From assembly GCA_041690675.1 (NCBI GenBank), contig JAWLGU010000048.1, positions 1 to 36,016 on the forward strand: a stretch of 36,016 nucleotides of DNA, given 5' to 3'. Under the pieces are notes generated by a model. The model worked only from the letters and a program-made list of their open reading frames with translations, had not been told where the DNA came from and did not search any database. Source of the stretch: UBA7803 sp041690675 (GTDB lineage Bacteria; Pseudomonadota; Gammaproteobacteria; Pseudomonadales; Azotimanducaceae). Both the position numbers and the translations under genes were made by a program. Positions 24,003 to 32,253 of this stretch are shown piece by piece (position 1 is the first letter of the stretch; every line of letters begins with the position of its first letter).

Positions 24003-25681
24003 GCCCGATCATGCCATTTCCTGACTATCCCCCGACACTTCCCCAAGCCCTGCGTCATTGCACCAGAGAATTCGCGCCCCGAGAGATGGTGGTGCTGGGA
24101 GAGGAGCGTTACACCTACGCCGAGGTCGAGCGCGAGTCCGCGTATCTCGCGAAGGGTCTGCGAGCGGCCGGCGCGGGCAAGGGGACGCGCATCGGCATCC
24201 TCATGCCCAACACGCCCGCATGGGTCCTGCTCTTCCTTGCCATCACGCGGATAGGCGCCCTGGCGGTTCCGCTTTCCACCCTCTACCGACCCCGTGAGCT
24301 CGCGACCATCATCCCGTTCGCGGATATCGAGATGCTGCTGGTGGTGGATCGGTACGGCCACAACGACTACGTCCGGATCCTCGAAGAAGCGCTGCCAGGA
24401 CTGACGGAGCAGGCTCGCGGCCAGCTGACCCTCGCTGCCGCGCCCTACCTGCGATCCATCGTGATGTGGGGCGCCAGCGAGCCGTCCTGGGCCCAATCCG
24501 GGCCCGATTACCTGCATGGCCGCGCCGACCTGAACCCCCAGATGGACGACAGCTATCTGCGCGCGCTGGAGGATAGCGTCACCCCCGCAGATCTCATGCT
24601 GATGATCTACACGTCGGGCAGCACGGCTGCCCCGAAGGGGGTCGTGCATACTCACGGGGGCGTGATCCGCCACACCCACATCCTTGCCGAACATTTCGGG
24701 TTCGAACCGGGCGATCGCTTTCTGACCCAGATGCCCTTCTTCTGGCTTGGCGGCTTGAACTTCAGCCTGTTTCCAGCGATGTACAGCGGCGTGACGCTCT
24801 GCTGCGCCCGCACCAACGACCCCGGCGACCTGATCGACGTTCTGCTCGAGGAGCGCTGCTCCCACCTGGCGGGTTGGCCACAGCAGACTGAACGCGTCAA
24901 GCGGCATCCGAAGTATGCAGGCCAGGACTTCTCGTTCATGAAACCGAACTCACCCGCCATGCCCGGAGGGCTTCATCCGCCGGTGGACGACTCGGGAAAC
25001 CCGCTTCCCCGCAATCGCATCAGCAGTGCCCTCGGCATGACGGAAACGTTCGGACCCCACAGTCGAGGGCGTCGCAACGAGCTGGTTCCCCCCGGCAAGG
25101 AGGGTACCGCAGGCCTGCCCATGGCCGGCATCGACCGAAAGATCGTCGACCCGGACAGCGGCGCCGAGCAGCCCCCAGGACAACCGGGAGAGCTTCTGGT
25201 GCGCGGATACTCGCTCATGGCGGGATACTACAAGAAGGAGCGCGAAGAGACGTTCGAGCGCGACGGCTTCTTCAGGACCGGCGACGTCTGCAGCATCGAC
25301 GAAGACGGCTATCTGTTCTTTCACGGTCGACTCGGCGAGATGGTGAAGACCATGGGCGCCAACGTCGCGCCCCGGGAGGTGGAGCTCGTTCTCGAATCGT
25401 TTGCCGAGGTGCAGGAGGCCGGGGTGCTCGGTGTTCCCGACGATGAACTCGGGGAACGTCTGGTGGCCGTGGTGGTCCCGGCGGAAGGTGAAAACCCCAA
25501 CGAAGAGGTCCTCAGGATCAGGCTGAAAAACGAGCTTTCCAGCTACAAGGTTCCGCGCCAGATCATCGTCTGCGCCTTGGAGGACCTGCCGCGCACCGGC
25601 TCCAACAAGCTGGACAAGACGGCGGTGAGAAGACTGCTGTCGGACGGAAGCCTTCCCGGCGGTCGTGGAGGCGCCACGTAG
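23999..25681 (+). CDS. Acyl-CoA synthetase (AMP-forming), ligase 2
   Basis: A 560-residue adenylate-forming ligase. Motifs: IYTSGSTAAPKGVVHTHGG (ATP loop), SALGMTETFGPHS, DGFFRTGDVCSIDEDG, hinge HGRLGEMVKTMGANV and the C-terminal PRTGSNKLDKTAVR with the expected Lys although the usual Gly-Lys is Asn-Lys. It is only distantly similar to ligase 1 and so likely activates a different acid or step. A 4-base overlap with crotonase 4 shows tight coupling. Last gene of the module C operon before a promoter for the TonB receptor. Confidence 0.9.
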   Translation: MSPIMPFPDYPPTLPQALRHCTREFAPREMVVLGEERYTYAEVERESAYLAKGLRAAGAGKGTRIGILMPNTPAWVLLFLAITRIGALAVPLSTLYRPRELATIIPFADIEMLLVVDRYGHNDYVRILEEALPGLTEQARGQLTLAAAPYLRSIVMWGASEPSWAQSGPDYLHGRADLNPQMDDSYLRALEDSVTPADLMLMIYTSGSTAAPKGVVHTHGGVIRHTHILAEHFGFEPGDRFLTQMPFFWLGGLNFSLFPAMYSGVTLCCARTNDPGDLIDVLLEERCSHLAGWPQQTERVKRHPKYAGQDFSFMKPNSPAMPGGLHPPVDDSGNPLPRNRISSALGMTETFGPHSRGRRNELVPPGKEGTAGLPMAGIDRKIVDPDSGAEQPPGQPGELLVRGYSLMAGYYKKEREETFERDGFFRTGDVCSIDEDGYLFFHGRLGEMVKTMGANVAPREVELVLESFAEVQEAGVLGVPDDELGERLVAVVVPAEGENPNEEVLRIRLKNELSSYKVPRQIIVCALEDLPRTGSNKLDKTAVRRLLSDGSLPGGRGGAT

Positions 25682-25726
25682 AACTCGAAGGAATGGCAGC
25701 GACCTTTGAAATAATAAATATGAATA

Positions 25727-25758
25727 TTGTACTTATTTAGATGATAACTATAATCATC
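25727..25758 (+). promoter_or_regulatory. Promoter with palindrome over the -10, for the TonB-dependent receptor
   Basis: TTGTAC (25727-25732), a 16-base spacer and a perfect TATAAT (25749-25754). The -10 lies inside an inverted repeat GATGAT (25740-25745), 7 bases, ATCATC (25753-25758), with the same arm and spacer lengths as O1 and O2. It sits in an AT-rich island about 65-95 bases upstream of the receptor start. A repressor on the palindrome would cover the -10. Confidence 0.62.
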
Positions 25759-25821
25759 GACACGGATCCGGTTGAGGGATAACTGGACCACTACCAGTCG
25801 CTAGGAAGGGGAGACATTCAG

Positions 25822-27912
25822 ATGGCGATGAGTCAACTCAAGCCAGCATTGCTGGCATCGGTGGCGGTTGCATTCGCTGCACCGCCCAGCCCGGCGTTCG
25901 CGGCGGAGGACAGGGTGATCGAAGAGGTCGTCGTGACCGCCCAGAGGCGTGAGCAGCTTCTATCCGAGGTGCCGCTCTCCGTGACGGCCTTGTCGAGCGA
26001 CTACCTCGACGACGTGCTGATATCGGAGACTCGCAATCTCCAGTTCGTCACCCCGGGATTGAACTGGTCGGCCCAGGGGCCCTTTTCTCAACCCACCATC
26101 AGGGGAATCGGAACTTCGACGACGGGGCTGGGCAACAGCCCGAACGTGGCGCTCTACGTGGACGGCGTCTACAACCCGTTGCAGATGTCAGGACTCTTCG
26201 AGTTCCACAACATCGAGCGGGTCGAAGTGCTCAAAGGGCCTCAGGGCACCTTGTTCGGGCGCAACTCCACCGGCGGCGCCATCCTGATCGTGACGAAGGA
26301 TCCTTCCCAAACGCCCGAGGCCCACGTCAGCGCCGGCTTCGGAGAATATGGTCTTTTCGAGACCAGCGGCTACGTCACGGGCGGCCTCGCCGAGACGCTG
26401 GCCGCAGATCTGGCCTACAACTACACCGAGGACGACGGCTACGCCAAGGACATCGTCACCGGAGAGGACGTGGGTGCGCGCAAGTCGGGCGCGGCGCGCG
26501 TCAAGTTCCTCTATCAGCCTGCCGACTGGCTCGAGTTCGTGCTGGCGCTGTATCACCAGGACCACAAGGACGACTCTCCCTATGCTACCCAAGCCATTCC
26601 CGGGGCCACCCTTCGGGCGCTGGCGATCGATCCGAACACGCCGCAGCCCACCAAGCCGTTCCGGGTCGCCCACACCTTCCCGCCGACCATCGAGTCGCGG
26701 GCGGACGTGGTCAACTTCACCGCCCAGTTCGAGCTGGATGCCGTGACCATCAAGTCCATCACCGGCTGGACCGATCAGGATGCGGACGCGATCGCCGATG
26801 GCGACGGCTCCGTGCTGCCGCTGCTCGGATTCAACTTCATCAACGCCAACGAGACGCTGCAGCAGGAGATCACCCTAGCCTCGAACGACAACGATGGTCC
26901 GCTCCACTGGATCGTCGGCGGGTTCTACCTGGACGCGGACAACAGCAGCCCCAAGTTCACGCTCAACTTCGGCGGCGTGGACGTGAACCTGCCGTCCAAC
27001 GAGGTGGATATCGAAGCGTGGGCCATCTTCGGGCAGATCTCCTATGACCTTACGGAGCGGCTCTCCCTGGTTGCCGGCCTTCGCTACAGCGACGAGGAGA
27101 GGACCAGCCTCACCGACGGTGGAACCTGGGATGACCTGTCGCCTCGCGTCTCGGTCCTGTACGCGCTCACCGACACCACGAACGTCTACGCCACCTATTC
27201 CGAAGGTTTCACCAGCGGCACGTTCGATGCGGGCAACGAGGTGAACCCCGAGGACATCAGAGCGTACGAGGTCGGGATCAAGACGAGCCCCACGGACCGG
27301 ATCACGGTGAATGCGGCCGCCTACTACTACGAGTACGACGACATTCAGGTTCAAGCCTACATCGGCAGCAGCACCGCGGTCACTCAGATCCAGAACGCGG
27401 CCGAGGCGGAGATCCAGGGCCTCGAGGCCGAGCTCTTCGCCAATCTCACCGACGAGTTCAGCGTGAGGCTTGGGGCTGCGTACACGGACGCGGAGTATCA
27501 GAGCTTCCCTGGCGCGACCACGTTCGCTCCGCTACCTGCAGGCGGTAACCTGCAGGTCCCTGCGGATGCCTCCGGCCATCAGATGATCAGAACTCCGGAC
27601 TGGACCATCAACGCCGGCCTCAGTTATCGGACCGTCGTGGCCGAGGGAGAGCTCATGGCCACAGCCAACGTCTTCTTCTCGGACAGCTACTACTGGGACG
27701 TGGAAAACCGTCTGGAACAGGATGCCTACGAGATGGTCAACGCCCGTGTCGCCTGGACGACCCCCAACGACCGACTGCGATTCTCTGTCTGGGGCGAGAA
27801 CCTGACGGACGAGTTGTACGGGCTCTGGGTCGGCTCCACGACCCTCGGGGATCGCGTCGCTTACGCGCGACCGCGAACGTTCGGAGCCACCGTCGAGTTC
27901 TTCTGGAACTGA
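25822..27912 (+). CDS. TonB-dependent outer-membrane receptor
   Basis: A 696-residue precursor. It has a signal peptide (about residues 1-26, ending PAFA-AE), a TonB box (IEEVVVTAQRREQ), a plug domain with IRGIGTSTTGLGNSPNVALYVDG and LKGPQGTLFGRNSTGGAI, and a beta-barrel ending in FGATVEFFWN with the aromatic C-terminus expected for outer-membrane insertion. Receptors of this TonB box type are common in Gammaproteobacteria and sphingomonads and import hydrophobic or large molecules. Located directly after ligase 2 with its own promoter, it probably takes up the pathway substrate. Ribosome-binding site AGGGGAG precedes the ATG; an in-frame ATG two codons later is an alternative. Confidence 0.93.
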   Translation: MAMSQLKPALLASVAVAFAAPPSPAFAAEDRVIEEVVVTAQRREQLLSEVPLSVTALSSDYLDDVLISETRNLQFVTPGLNWSAQGPFSQPTIRGIGTSTTGLGNSPNVALYVDGVYNPLQMSGLFEFHNIERVEVLKGPQGTLFGRNSTGGAILIVTKDPSQTPEAHVSAGFGEYGLFETSGYVTGGLAETLAADLAYNYTEDDGYAKDIVTGEDVGARKSGAARVKFLYQPADWLEFVLALYHQDHKDDSPYATQAIPGATLRALAIDPNTPQPTKPFRVAHTFPPTIESRADVVNFTAQFELDAVTIKSITGWTDQDADAIADGDGSVLPLLGFNFINANETLQQEITLASNDNDGPLHWIVGGFYLDADNSSPKFTLNFGGVDVNLPSNEVDIEAWAIFGQISYDLTERLSLVAGLRYSDEERTSLTDGGTWDDLSPRVSVLYALTDTTNVYATYSEGFTSGTFDAGNEVNPEDIRAYEVGIKTSPTDRITVNAAAYYYEYDDIQVQAYIGSSTAVTQIQNAAEAEIQGLEAELFANLTDEFSVRLGAAYTDAEYQSFPGATTFAPLPAGGNLQVPADASGHQMIRTPDWTINAGLSYRTVVAEGELMATANVFFSDSYYWDVENRLEQDAYEMVNARVAWTTPNDRLRFSVWGENLTDELYGLWVGSTTLGDRVAYARPRTFGATVEFFWN

Positions 27913-27928
27913 TCCGGTAGCGTCACGG

Positions 27929-27958
27929 CCCCGCCTTGGCCCTACGGCCAAGGCGGGG
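27929..27958. terminator. Bidirectional hairpin between TonB receptor and SDR genes
   Basis: Perfect 13-base stem CCCCGCCTTGGCC (27929-27941) and its complement (27946-27958) with the loop CTAC, 16 bases after the receptor stop. There is only a short TT on the plus side. It lies between convergent genes, so a two-way terminator is likely. Confidence 0.75.
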
Positions 27959-28002
27959 TTCGACGCCCAATAACCTCTTCCACCTCTTCGTGATGAGACG
28001 GC

Positions 28003-28893
28003 TCACGCCCCCCGCTGCTCCGCTTCACGTTTTCGGCGCTCGAAGCTCTCCCGCACCGGCTCGAACTCGGGCATGCCGAGGCCGTAGCGTCTGAGCCAGT
28101 TGCCGCCGTCCAGCACCAGGGTGTGACCGGTGAGATAGGCGGCGTAGGGGGAGCACAGGTAGGTGGCGGCCCAGCCCAGCTCCCGGGGCTCGCCCACCCG
28201 GAGCGCGGGCATGGTGCGGCCCATATGCTCCAGATTCCGCGTGTTCATGGAGAGCGCGTGCTCCGATCGGTCGGTGGCCGGAAAGAGGCCCGGGGCGAGG
28301 CAGTTCACCCGGATGTCGTCCGGCGCCCACTCCACCGCCAGGGACATGGTGAGGTTCGTCACCCCGGCCTTGGCGGCTGCCGAATGGGCGGCGACGGGCC
28401 CGCCCGTCCACGCGTACGTGGCGCCGATGTTCAGGATCGCGCCGCCAACACCGCGGGCGATGAGGCGCCGGGCCAGTTCCGTGGAGCAGAAGAACGTGCC
28501 GTCGAGGACGATGCTGGTCACCGCGCGCCAGGCGTTGGGGCTCATCTGCTCCGCGGGCACCGGAAAGTTACCGGCGGCGTTGTTGATGAGGATCGAGATG
28601 GGGCCGAGCGACTGCTCCACGTCGTCGAAGGACCGGGCGATGGCCTCCGGGTCGCGCACGTCCACCTCGGTGCCGAAGGCGCGGGCGCCGAGCGCCTCGA
28701 TGGCCTTCACGCCGGCCTGCCGATGCTCGACGTTTCGGCTGGCGATGGCCACGTCGGCGCCGGCCCGGGCGAACTCCAGGGCGATGGCCTTGCCGAGCCC
28801 GGTGCCGCCGCCGGTAACGTAGACGACCCGGCCCGCGAACGTGTCCGCGGGAAGCATGCGGTTCCCCTCAGGGGGCGGAGCTGCCAGTGCCAT
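28003..28893 (-). CDS. SDR oxidoreductase, 2,4-dienoyl-CoA reductase-like
   Basis: A 296-residue short-chain dehydrogenase. The Rossmann motif TGGGTGLGKAIA near residue 27 has an ASRN after beta-2, suiting NADP. NNAAGNFPVP and LAPGLFP are typical of DECR proteins. The canonical catalytic Tyr-x-x-x-Lys appears as HSAAAKAG: His replaces Tyr, as in peroxisomal-type 2,4-dienoyl-CoA reductases (DECR2). It would reduce a conjugated dienoyl-CoA left by ACAD pair chemistry on unsaturated chains. It is the last gene of module D, 3 bases after crotonase 5, with a GGGGA ribosome-binding site. Confidence 0.87.
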   Translation of the reverse strand: MALAAPPPEGNRMLPADTFAGRVVYVTGGGTGLGKAIALEFARAGADVAIASRNVEHRQAGVKAIEALGARAFGTEVDVRDPEAIARSFDDVEQSLGPISILINNAAGNFPVPAEQMSPNAWRAVTSIVLDGTFFCSTELARRLIARGVGGAILNIGATYAWTGGPVAAHSAAAKAGVTNLTMSLAVEWAPDDIRVNCLAPGLFPATDRSEHALSMNTRNLEHMGRTMPALRVGEPRELGWAATYLCSPYAAYLTGHTLVLDGGNWLRRYGLGMPEFEPVRESFERRKREAEQRGA

Positions 28894-28896
28894 GAT

Positions 28897-29676
28897 TCAT
28901 TTCCCCTTGAAGTTGGGTTTGCGGTTCTCGCGCAGGGCCGTGCGCGCTTCCTTGTAGTCCTCGGAAGTGAACAGCACCGTCTGCGCCATGAGCTCCTGAC
29001 GGACGCCGTTGGCAATCGCGCCGGTGTACATCTGATCCACCAGGGTCTTGCCTAGATTCACCGCCAGCGGCGCCTTCTCGGCGATGGACTTGGCGATCTC
29101 CAGAGCCCGGGCGTCCACCTCCTCGGGTTCCACCAGGAAGTCGAGGATCCCCCACTCGTAGGCGGTCCGGGCGTCCACGAAGTTGCCGGTCAGGGTCATG
29201 TATTTGGTCCGGCTCGGGCCGATCAGGGCGTTCAGGAGCTGAGTTCCACCGGTGTCCGGCAGAATCCCGTACTTGATCTCCGGCAGCGACACCTTGGCGT
29301 CGCTGGAACCCACCCGGATGTCGGCGGACAGCGCCAGCTCGAAGCCGCCGCCGATGGCGTAGCCCTTCACCGCCGCCACCACCGGCTTGTCGCTGTACAG
29401 GCCGTGTATGCGCCCCAGGGTGTGGTGGCGCACGAACGCGTAGTCGGATTCGCCGCCTTCCCGGGTGCCGAGCTGGGTGACGTCACGCCCGGCAGAGAAC
29501 GATTTGCCCGCGCCGCGGACGAGGATGACCCGCGCCTCCTCGGTTCGTCTCGCCCAGTCCCAGGCTTCCCGGCTGGCCTGTGACATGGCGTTGTTCATGG
29601 CGTTGTGCTTTTCCGGACGATTCAGCGTGATGACGCCGACGCCGTCCTCGAGATGGTGCTCGACGAGCGATTCCAC
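28897..29676 (-). CDS. Enoyl-CoA hydratase/isomerase family protein (crotonase 5)
   Basis: A 259-residue crotonase, the most canonical of the five. Oxyanion-hole segments are KSFSAGRDVTQ and GYAIGGGFELAL. SLPEIKYGILPDTGGTQLL has both the first catalytic Glu (PEIKYG) and the PaaG-type Asp (PDTGG). The second hydratase Glu appears replaced (TKYMTL), so a hydratase or isomerase call remains open. It ends 3 bases before the SDR start and follows the large ACAD gene by 33 bases on the same strand. Confidence 0.9.
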   Translation of the reverse strand: MESLVEHHLEDGVGVITLNRPEKHNAMNNAMSQASREAWDWARRTEEARVILVRGAGKSFSAGRDVTQLGTREGGESDYAFVRHHTLGRIHGLYSDKPVVAAVKGYAIGGGFELALSADIRVGSSDAKVSLPEIKYGILPDTGGTQLLNALIGPSRTKYMTLTGNFVDARTAYEWGILDFLVEPEEVDARALEIAKSIAEKAPLAVNLGKTLVDQMYTGAIANGVRQELMAQTVLFTSEDYKEARTALRENRKPNFKGK

Positions 29677-29709
29677 GATCCTTCCCCTCCGATTGATTGC
29701 TGAAACCCG

Positions 29710-30957
29710 TCAACGCCGGCTCATGCCGGTGTTGCGGCGAACGTCCTTGAAGGGCACGCCGCGATCCGCCGCCGGCTCCCGCGGCATGCCCAGAATGCGT
29801 TCGCTGATGATGTTGCGCTGCATCTCGGTGCTGCCGCCGCCGAGGCAGCTCGCCTGACGGAACACGTAGCCGCGGCCGTACCGGCTGGCGCTCTCCTCCT
29901 CCGCCTTCCAGGCCACCGCGTCCGGCCCCGCCAGCTCGAAGCCGATGGTCGCCCGGCGCACGGCGAAGGTGCCGCTGAACAGCCGCAGCAGGGCGCCGGC
30001 CGTGGTCGGCAGGGCCCCGGTCTCCATGCCCTTCACCACCCGATCCACGAGCTGGGACTGCACGGTCTGCAGCACGTAGGCTTCGGCGAGCTGCTGCCGG
30101 GCCTTCCAATCACCGGTGAGGCCGGCGCGGCGCGCGAGCTCGACGAGGTCGTCGACGGATTCCTTCCGCGTGCCCGCGGTGCCGCTGGCGTAGGGCGACG
30201 AGCCGCCGGTGGAGCTGCGCTCGTGATGGAGCAGCCGCTGAGCCACGGTCCAGCCGTCGTTCACCTGGCCGATCACGTTCTCCGGAGGAATGGGCACGTC
30301 GTCGAAGAACTCCTGGCAGAACTCGATGGCGCCGTCCGACTGGCGGATCCGTTTCACGGTGACCCCGGGCTGGTGAATCTTCACGATGAACATGGTGAGG
30401 CCCTGGTGCTTCACCGCGTCCCAGTCCGTGCGCGCCAGGCAGATGGCGTAGTCGGAGAAGTAGGCGTAGGAGCTCCAGATCTTGGAGCCGTTCAGCCGCC
30501 AGTTCTCGCCGTCCCACTTCGCCGAGGTGAGGGCGCCGGCCAGGTCCGATCCGCCGGAGGGCTCGGACATGAACTGCACCCAGAGCTCGTCGCCCCGGAT
30601 CATGGCGGGCAGGTGACGGCGCTTCTGCGCCTCGCTGCCCATGTCCAGGAGCGTCGGGGCGATGATGGTGAAGGTGGGGGTGTTGAAGAGCAGCGGCATC
30701 TCGTAGGGCCGGCACTCCTCGGTGAAGGCCCGCTGGTGGGCCGGTGTCAGCCCCTGACCGCCGTACTCTCGGGGATAGCACAGTCCGGCGAAGCCGCCGT
30801 CGTAGAGCTTGCGCTGCAGCTCTCGGGCGCGAGCGGCGTCTTCCTCCGACACGTCCATGGCGTTCCAGGCCGGCGCCCCCGGGGCCCGTCGCGGCATGTT
30901 GGCCGCAAGCCACTCCCGGGCGCGGGCGCGGAAGTCCTCCACGCTTTCCGTGCTCAT
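29710..30957 (-). CDS. Acyl-CoA dehydrogenase, large (alpha-type) subunit of ACAD pair 3
   Basis: A 415-residue protein. Motifs: LCYPREYGGQGLTPAHQ, FMSEPSGGSDLAGA, LNGSKIWSSYA, the helix AQRLLHHERSSTGG and the C-terminal GGGSTEMQRNIISERILGMPREP. As in the other large subunits Gly takes the YEGT Glu position and a HER motif in the helical domain may supply the base (inference). Its ATG overlaps the small-subunit stop by 4 bases (ATGA), so expression of the pair is coupled. Close to the module C large subunit in length and insertion pattern. Confidence 0.9.
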   Translation of the reverse strand: MSTESVEDFRARAREWLAANMPRRAPGAPAWNAMDVSEEDAARARELQRKLYDGGFAGLCYPREYGGQGLTPAHQRAFTEECRPYEMPLLFNTPTFTIIAPTLLDMGSEAQKRRHLPAMIRGDELWVQFMSEPSGGSDLAGALTSAKWDGENWRLNGSKIWSSYAYFSDYAICLARTDWDAVKHQGLTMFIVKIHQPGVTVKRIRQSDGAIEFCQEFFDDVPIPPENVIGQVNDGWTVAQRLLHHERSSTGGSSPYASGTAGTRKESVDDLVELARRAGLTGDWKARQQLAEAYVLQTVQSQLVDRVVKGMETGALPTTAGALLRLFSGTFAVRRATIGFELAGPDAVAWKAEEESASRYGRGYVFRQASCLGGGSTEMQRNIISERILGMPREPAADRGVPFKDVRRNTGMSRR

Positions 30958-32102
30958 GCGGCTTCTCCTCCTGCTACGTCCAGCAGCATGGCGGCGATGG
31001 CCTCACGATGCTCCGCCGGCTCGCCGTACATGGTGCGGTTGGTCGCCACCCGGCGCAGGTACAGGTGAATGTCGTGCTCCCAGGTGACGCCGATGCCGCC
31101 GTGCATCTGCACGCAGTCCTGGATGATCTCCGGCGCATGGTCGCCGGTGTAGCTCTTGGCGATGCGGGCCAGCCGGCCGGCGGCCGGATCGCCGGCGGCG
31201 ATGGCCGCGAGAGCGGCCGACGCGGTGGCGTGGCACGCCTCCGACCATGTCTTCATGTCGGCGAAGCGGTGCTTCAAGGCCTGGTAGGACGCCAGCGGCC
31301 GGCCGAAGGAGAAGCGGTCGAAGGCCCACTCCAAGGTGAACTCCAGGACCCGCCCGGCGGCACCGGCGCTCTCGGCGCTGGCCAGCGCCATGGCGAGCTG
31401 GAACTGCCGCTCCACGTCCGCCGCGGCGTCGCCGCACCGACCCACCAGCGCCGACTCGGGCACTTCGACGTCGTCGAAGCGCACCTCGGCAAAGCGCCGA
31501 ACCAGATCCAGCCCTTCCAGTGGCTCCACCGTCACGCCCGGCGAATCGGCGGGCACGAGGAACTGGCTCAGCCCGCCGTCCGAGCGCGCGGTCACCAGCA
31601 GCAGGTCCGCCCCGTCACCGGCCTCCACGGGCGTCTTCAGACCGCTCAACCTGATACCGCGCGGGGTGCGCTCGGCCTTCATGGCAACGGCGCCGGGAGA
31701 CCACCGGCGGCCGCCCTCCGCAAGGCACCAGGTGGCTACCCGCTCGCCCGAGATCAGCGCGGGCAGCGCCTCGTGGCGCTGCCCGGTTCTGCCGCAGCGG
31801 GACAGGGTGCCGGCAACGATGGCCGACGGCAGGACCGGCCCGGGGCTCACCAGCCGGCCCATCTCCTCGGCCAGTATGCCGAGGTAGATCGCGCCCTCGT
31901 CACCAAGACCCGCGCCGCCGTCCGCCTCGGCCACCAGCAGCGACGCCCAACCCAGCGCCGCGGCTCGCTGCCACCAGCTGCGATCGAAGCCGCCGGCGTG
32001 CTCGGCGAGCTGACGCACGGTGCTGACCGGGGTCTCGGCTTCCAGAAATCGCCGGGTGCTGTCCAGGAACAACTGTTGTTCCTCGCTCGGATCGAAGTGC
32101 AT
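30954..32102 (-). CDS. Acyl-CoA dehydrogenase, small (beta-type) subunit of ACAD pair 3
   Basis: A 382-residue protein from the ATG at 32102, preceded by AGGGGAG. The open frame runs upstream to 32240 but passes over the promoter. It has the ACAD opening PSEEQQLFLDSTRRFLEAE, FSFGRPLASYQALKHRFADM and MHGGIGVTWEHDIHLYLRRV. The Glu-Pro-Gly-Ser segment of the mid domain is degenerate (CLAEGGRRWSPG), as in the module C small subunit. First gene of the four-gene module D operon (small ACAD, large ACAD, crotonase, SDR). Confidence 0.9.
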   Translation of the reverse strand: MHFDPSEEQQLFLDSTRRFLEAETPVSTVRQLAEHAGGFDRSWWQRAAALGWASLLVAEADGGAGLGDEGAIYLGILAEEMGRLVSPGPVLPSAIVAGTLSRCGRTGQRHEALPALISGERVATWCLAEGGRRWSPGAVAMKAERTPRGIRLSGLKTPVEAGDGADLLLVTARSDGGLSQFLVPADSPGVTVEPLEGLDLVRRFAEVRFDDVEVPESALVGRCGDAAADVERQFQLAMALASAESAGAAGRVLEFTLEWAFDRFSFGRPLASYQALKHRFADMKTWSEACHATASAALAAIAAGDPAAGRLARIAKSYTGDHAPEIIQDCVQMHGGIGVTWEHDIHLYLRRVATNRTMYGEPAEHREAIAAMLLDVAGGEAA

Positions 32103-32127
32103 GCTCCCCTGCCCGCGGCCTCCAGTA

Positions 32128-32141
32128 GTAAACTTATATAG
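32128..32141 (-). promoter_or_regulatory. -10/operator element upstream of module D
   Basis: On the minus strand this reads CTATATAAGTTTAC: a TATATA/TATAAG -10-like box running into GTTTAC. The amidohydrolase promoter has TATAAGTAAAC at the same place. GTTTAC and GTAAAC are reverse complements, so both sites present the same half-site. No good -35 is seen. Confidence 0.45.
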
Positions 32142-32253
32142 ACGATACTCCATTGAGCCGAAATCGCAAAGGGCGACGCGCATTGCAGACGAAGGAAAGC
32201 GAACGGGACAGCCGCACAGCGCCCACCCCCCGGGGGGCACCTGCCGCTCGCGG

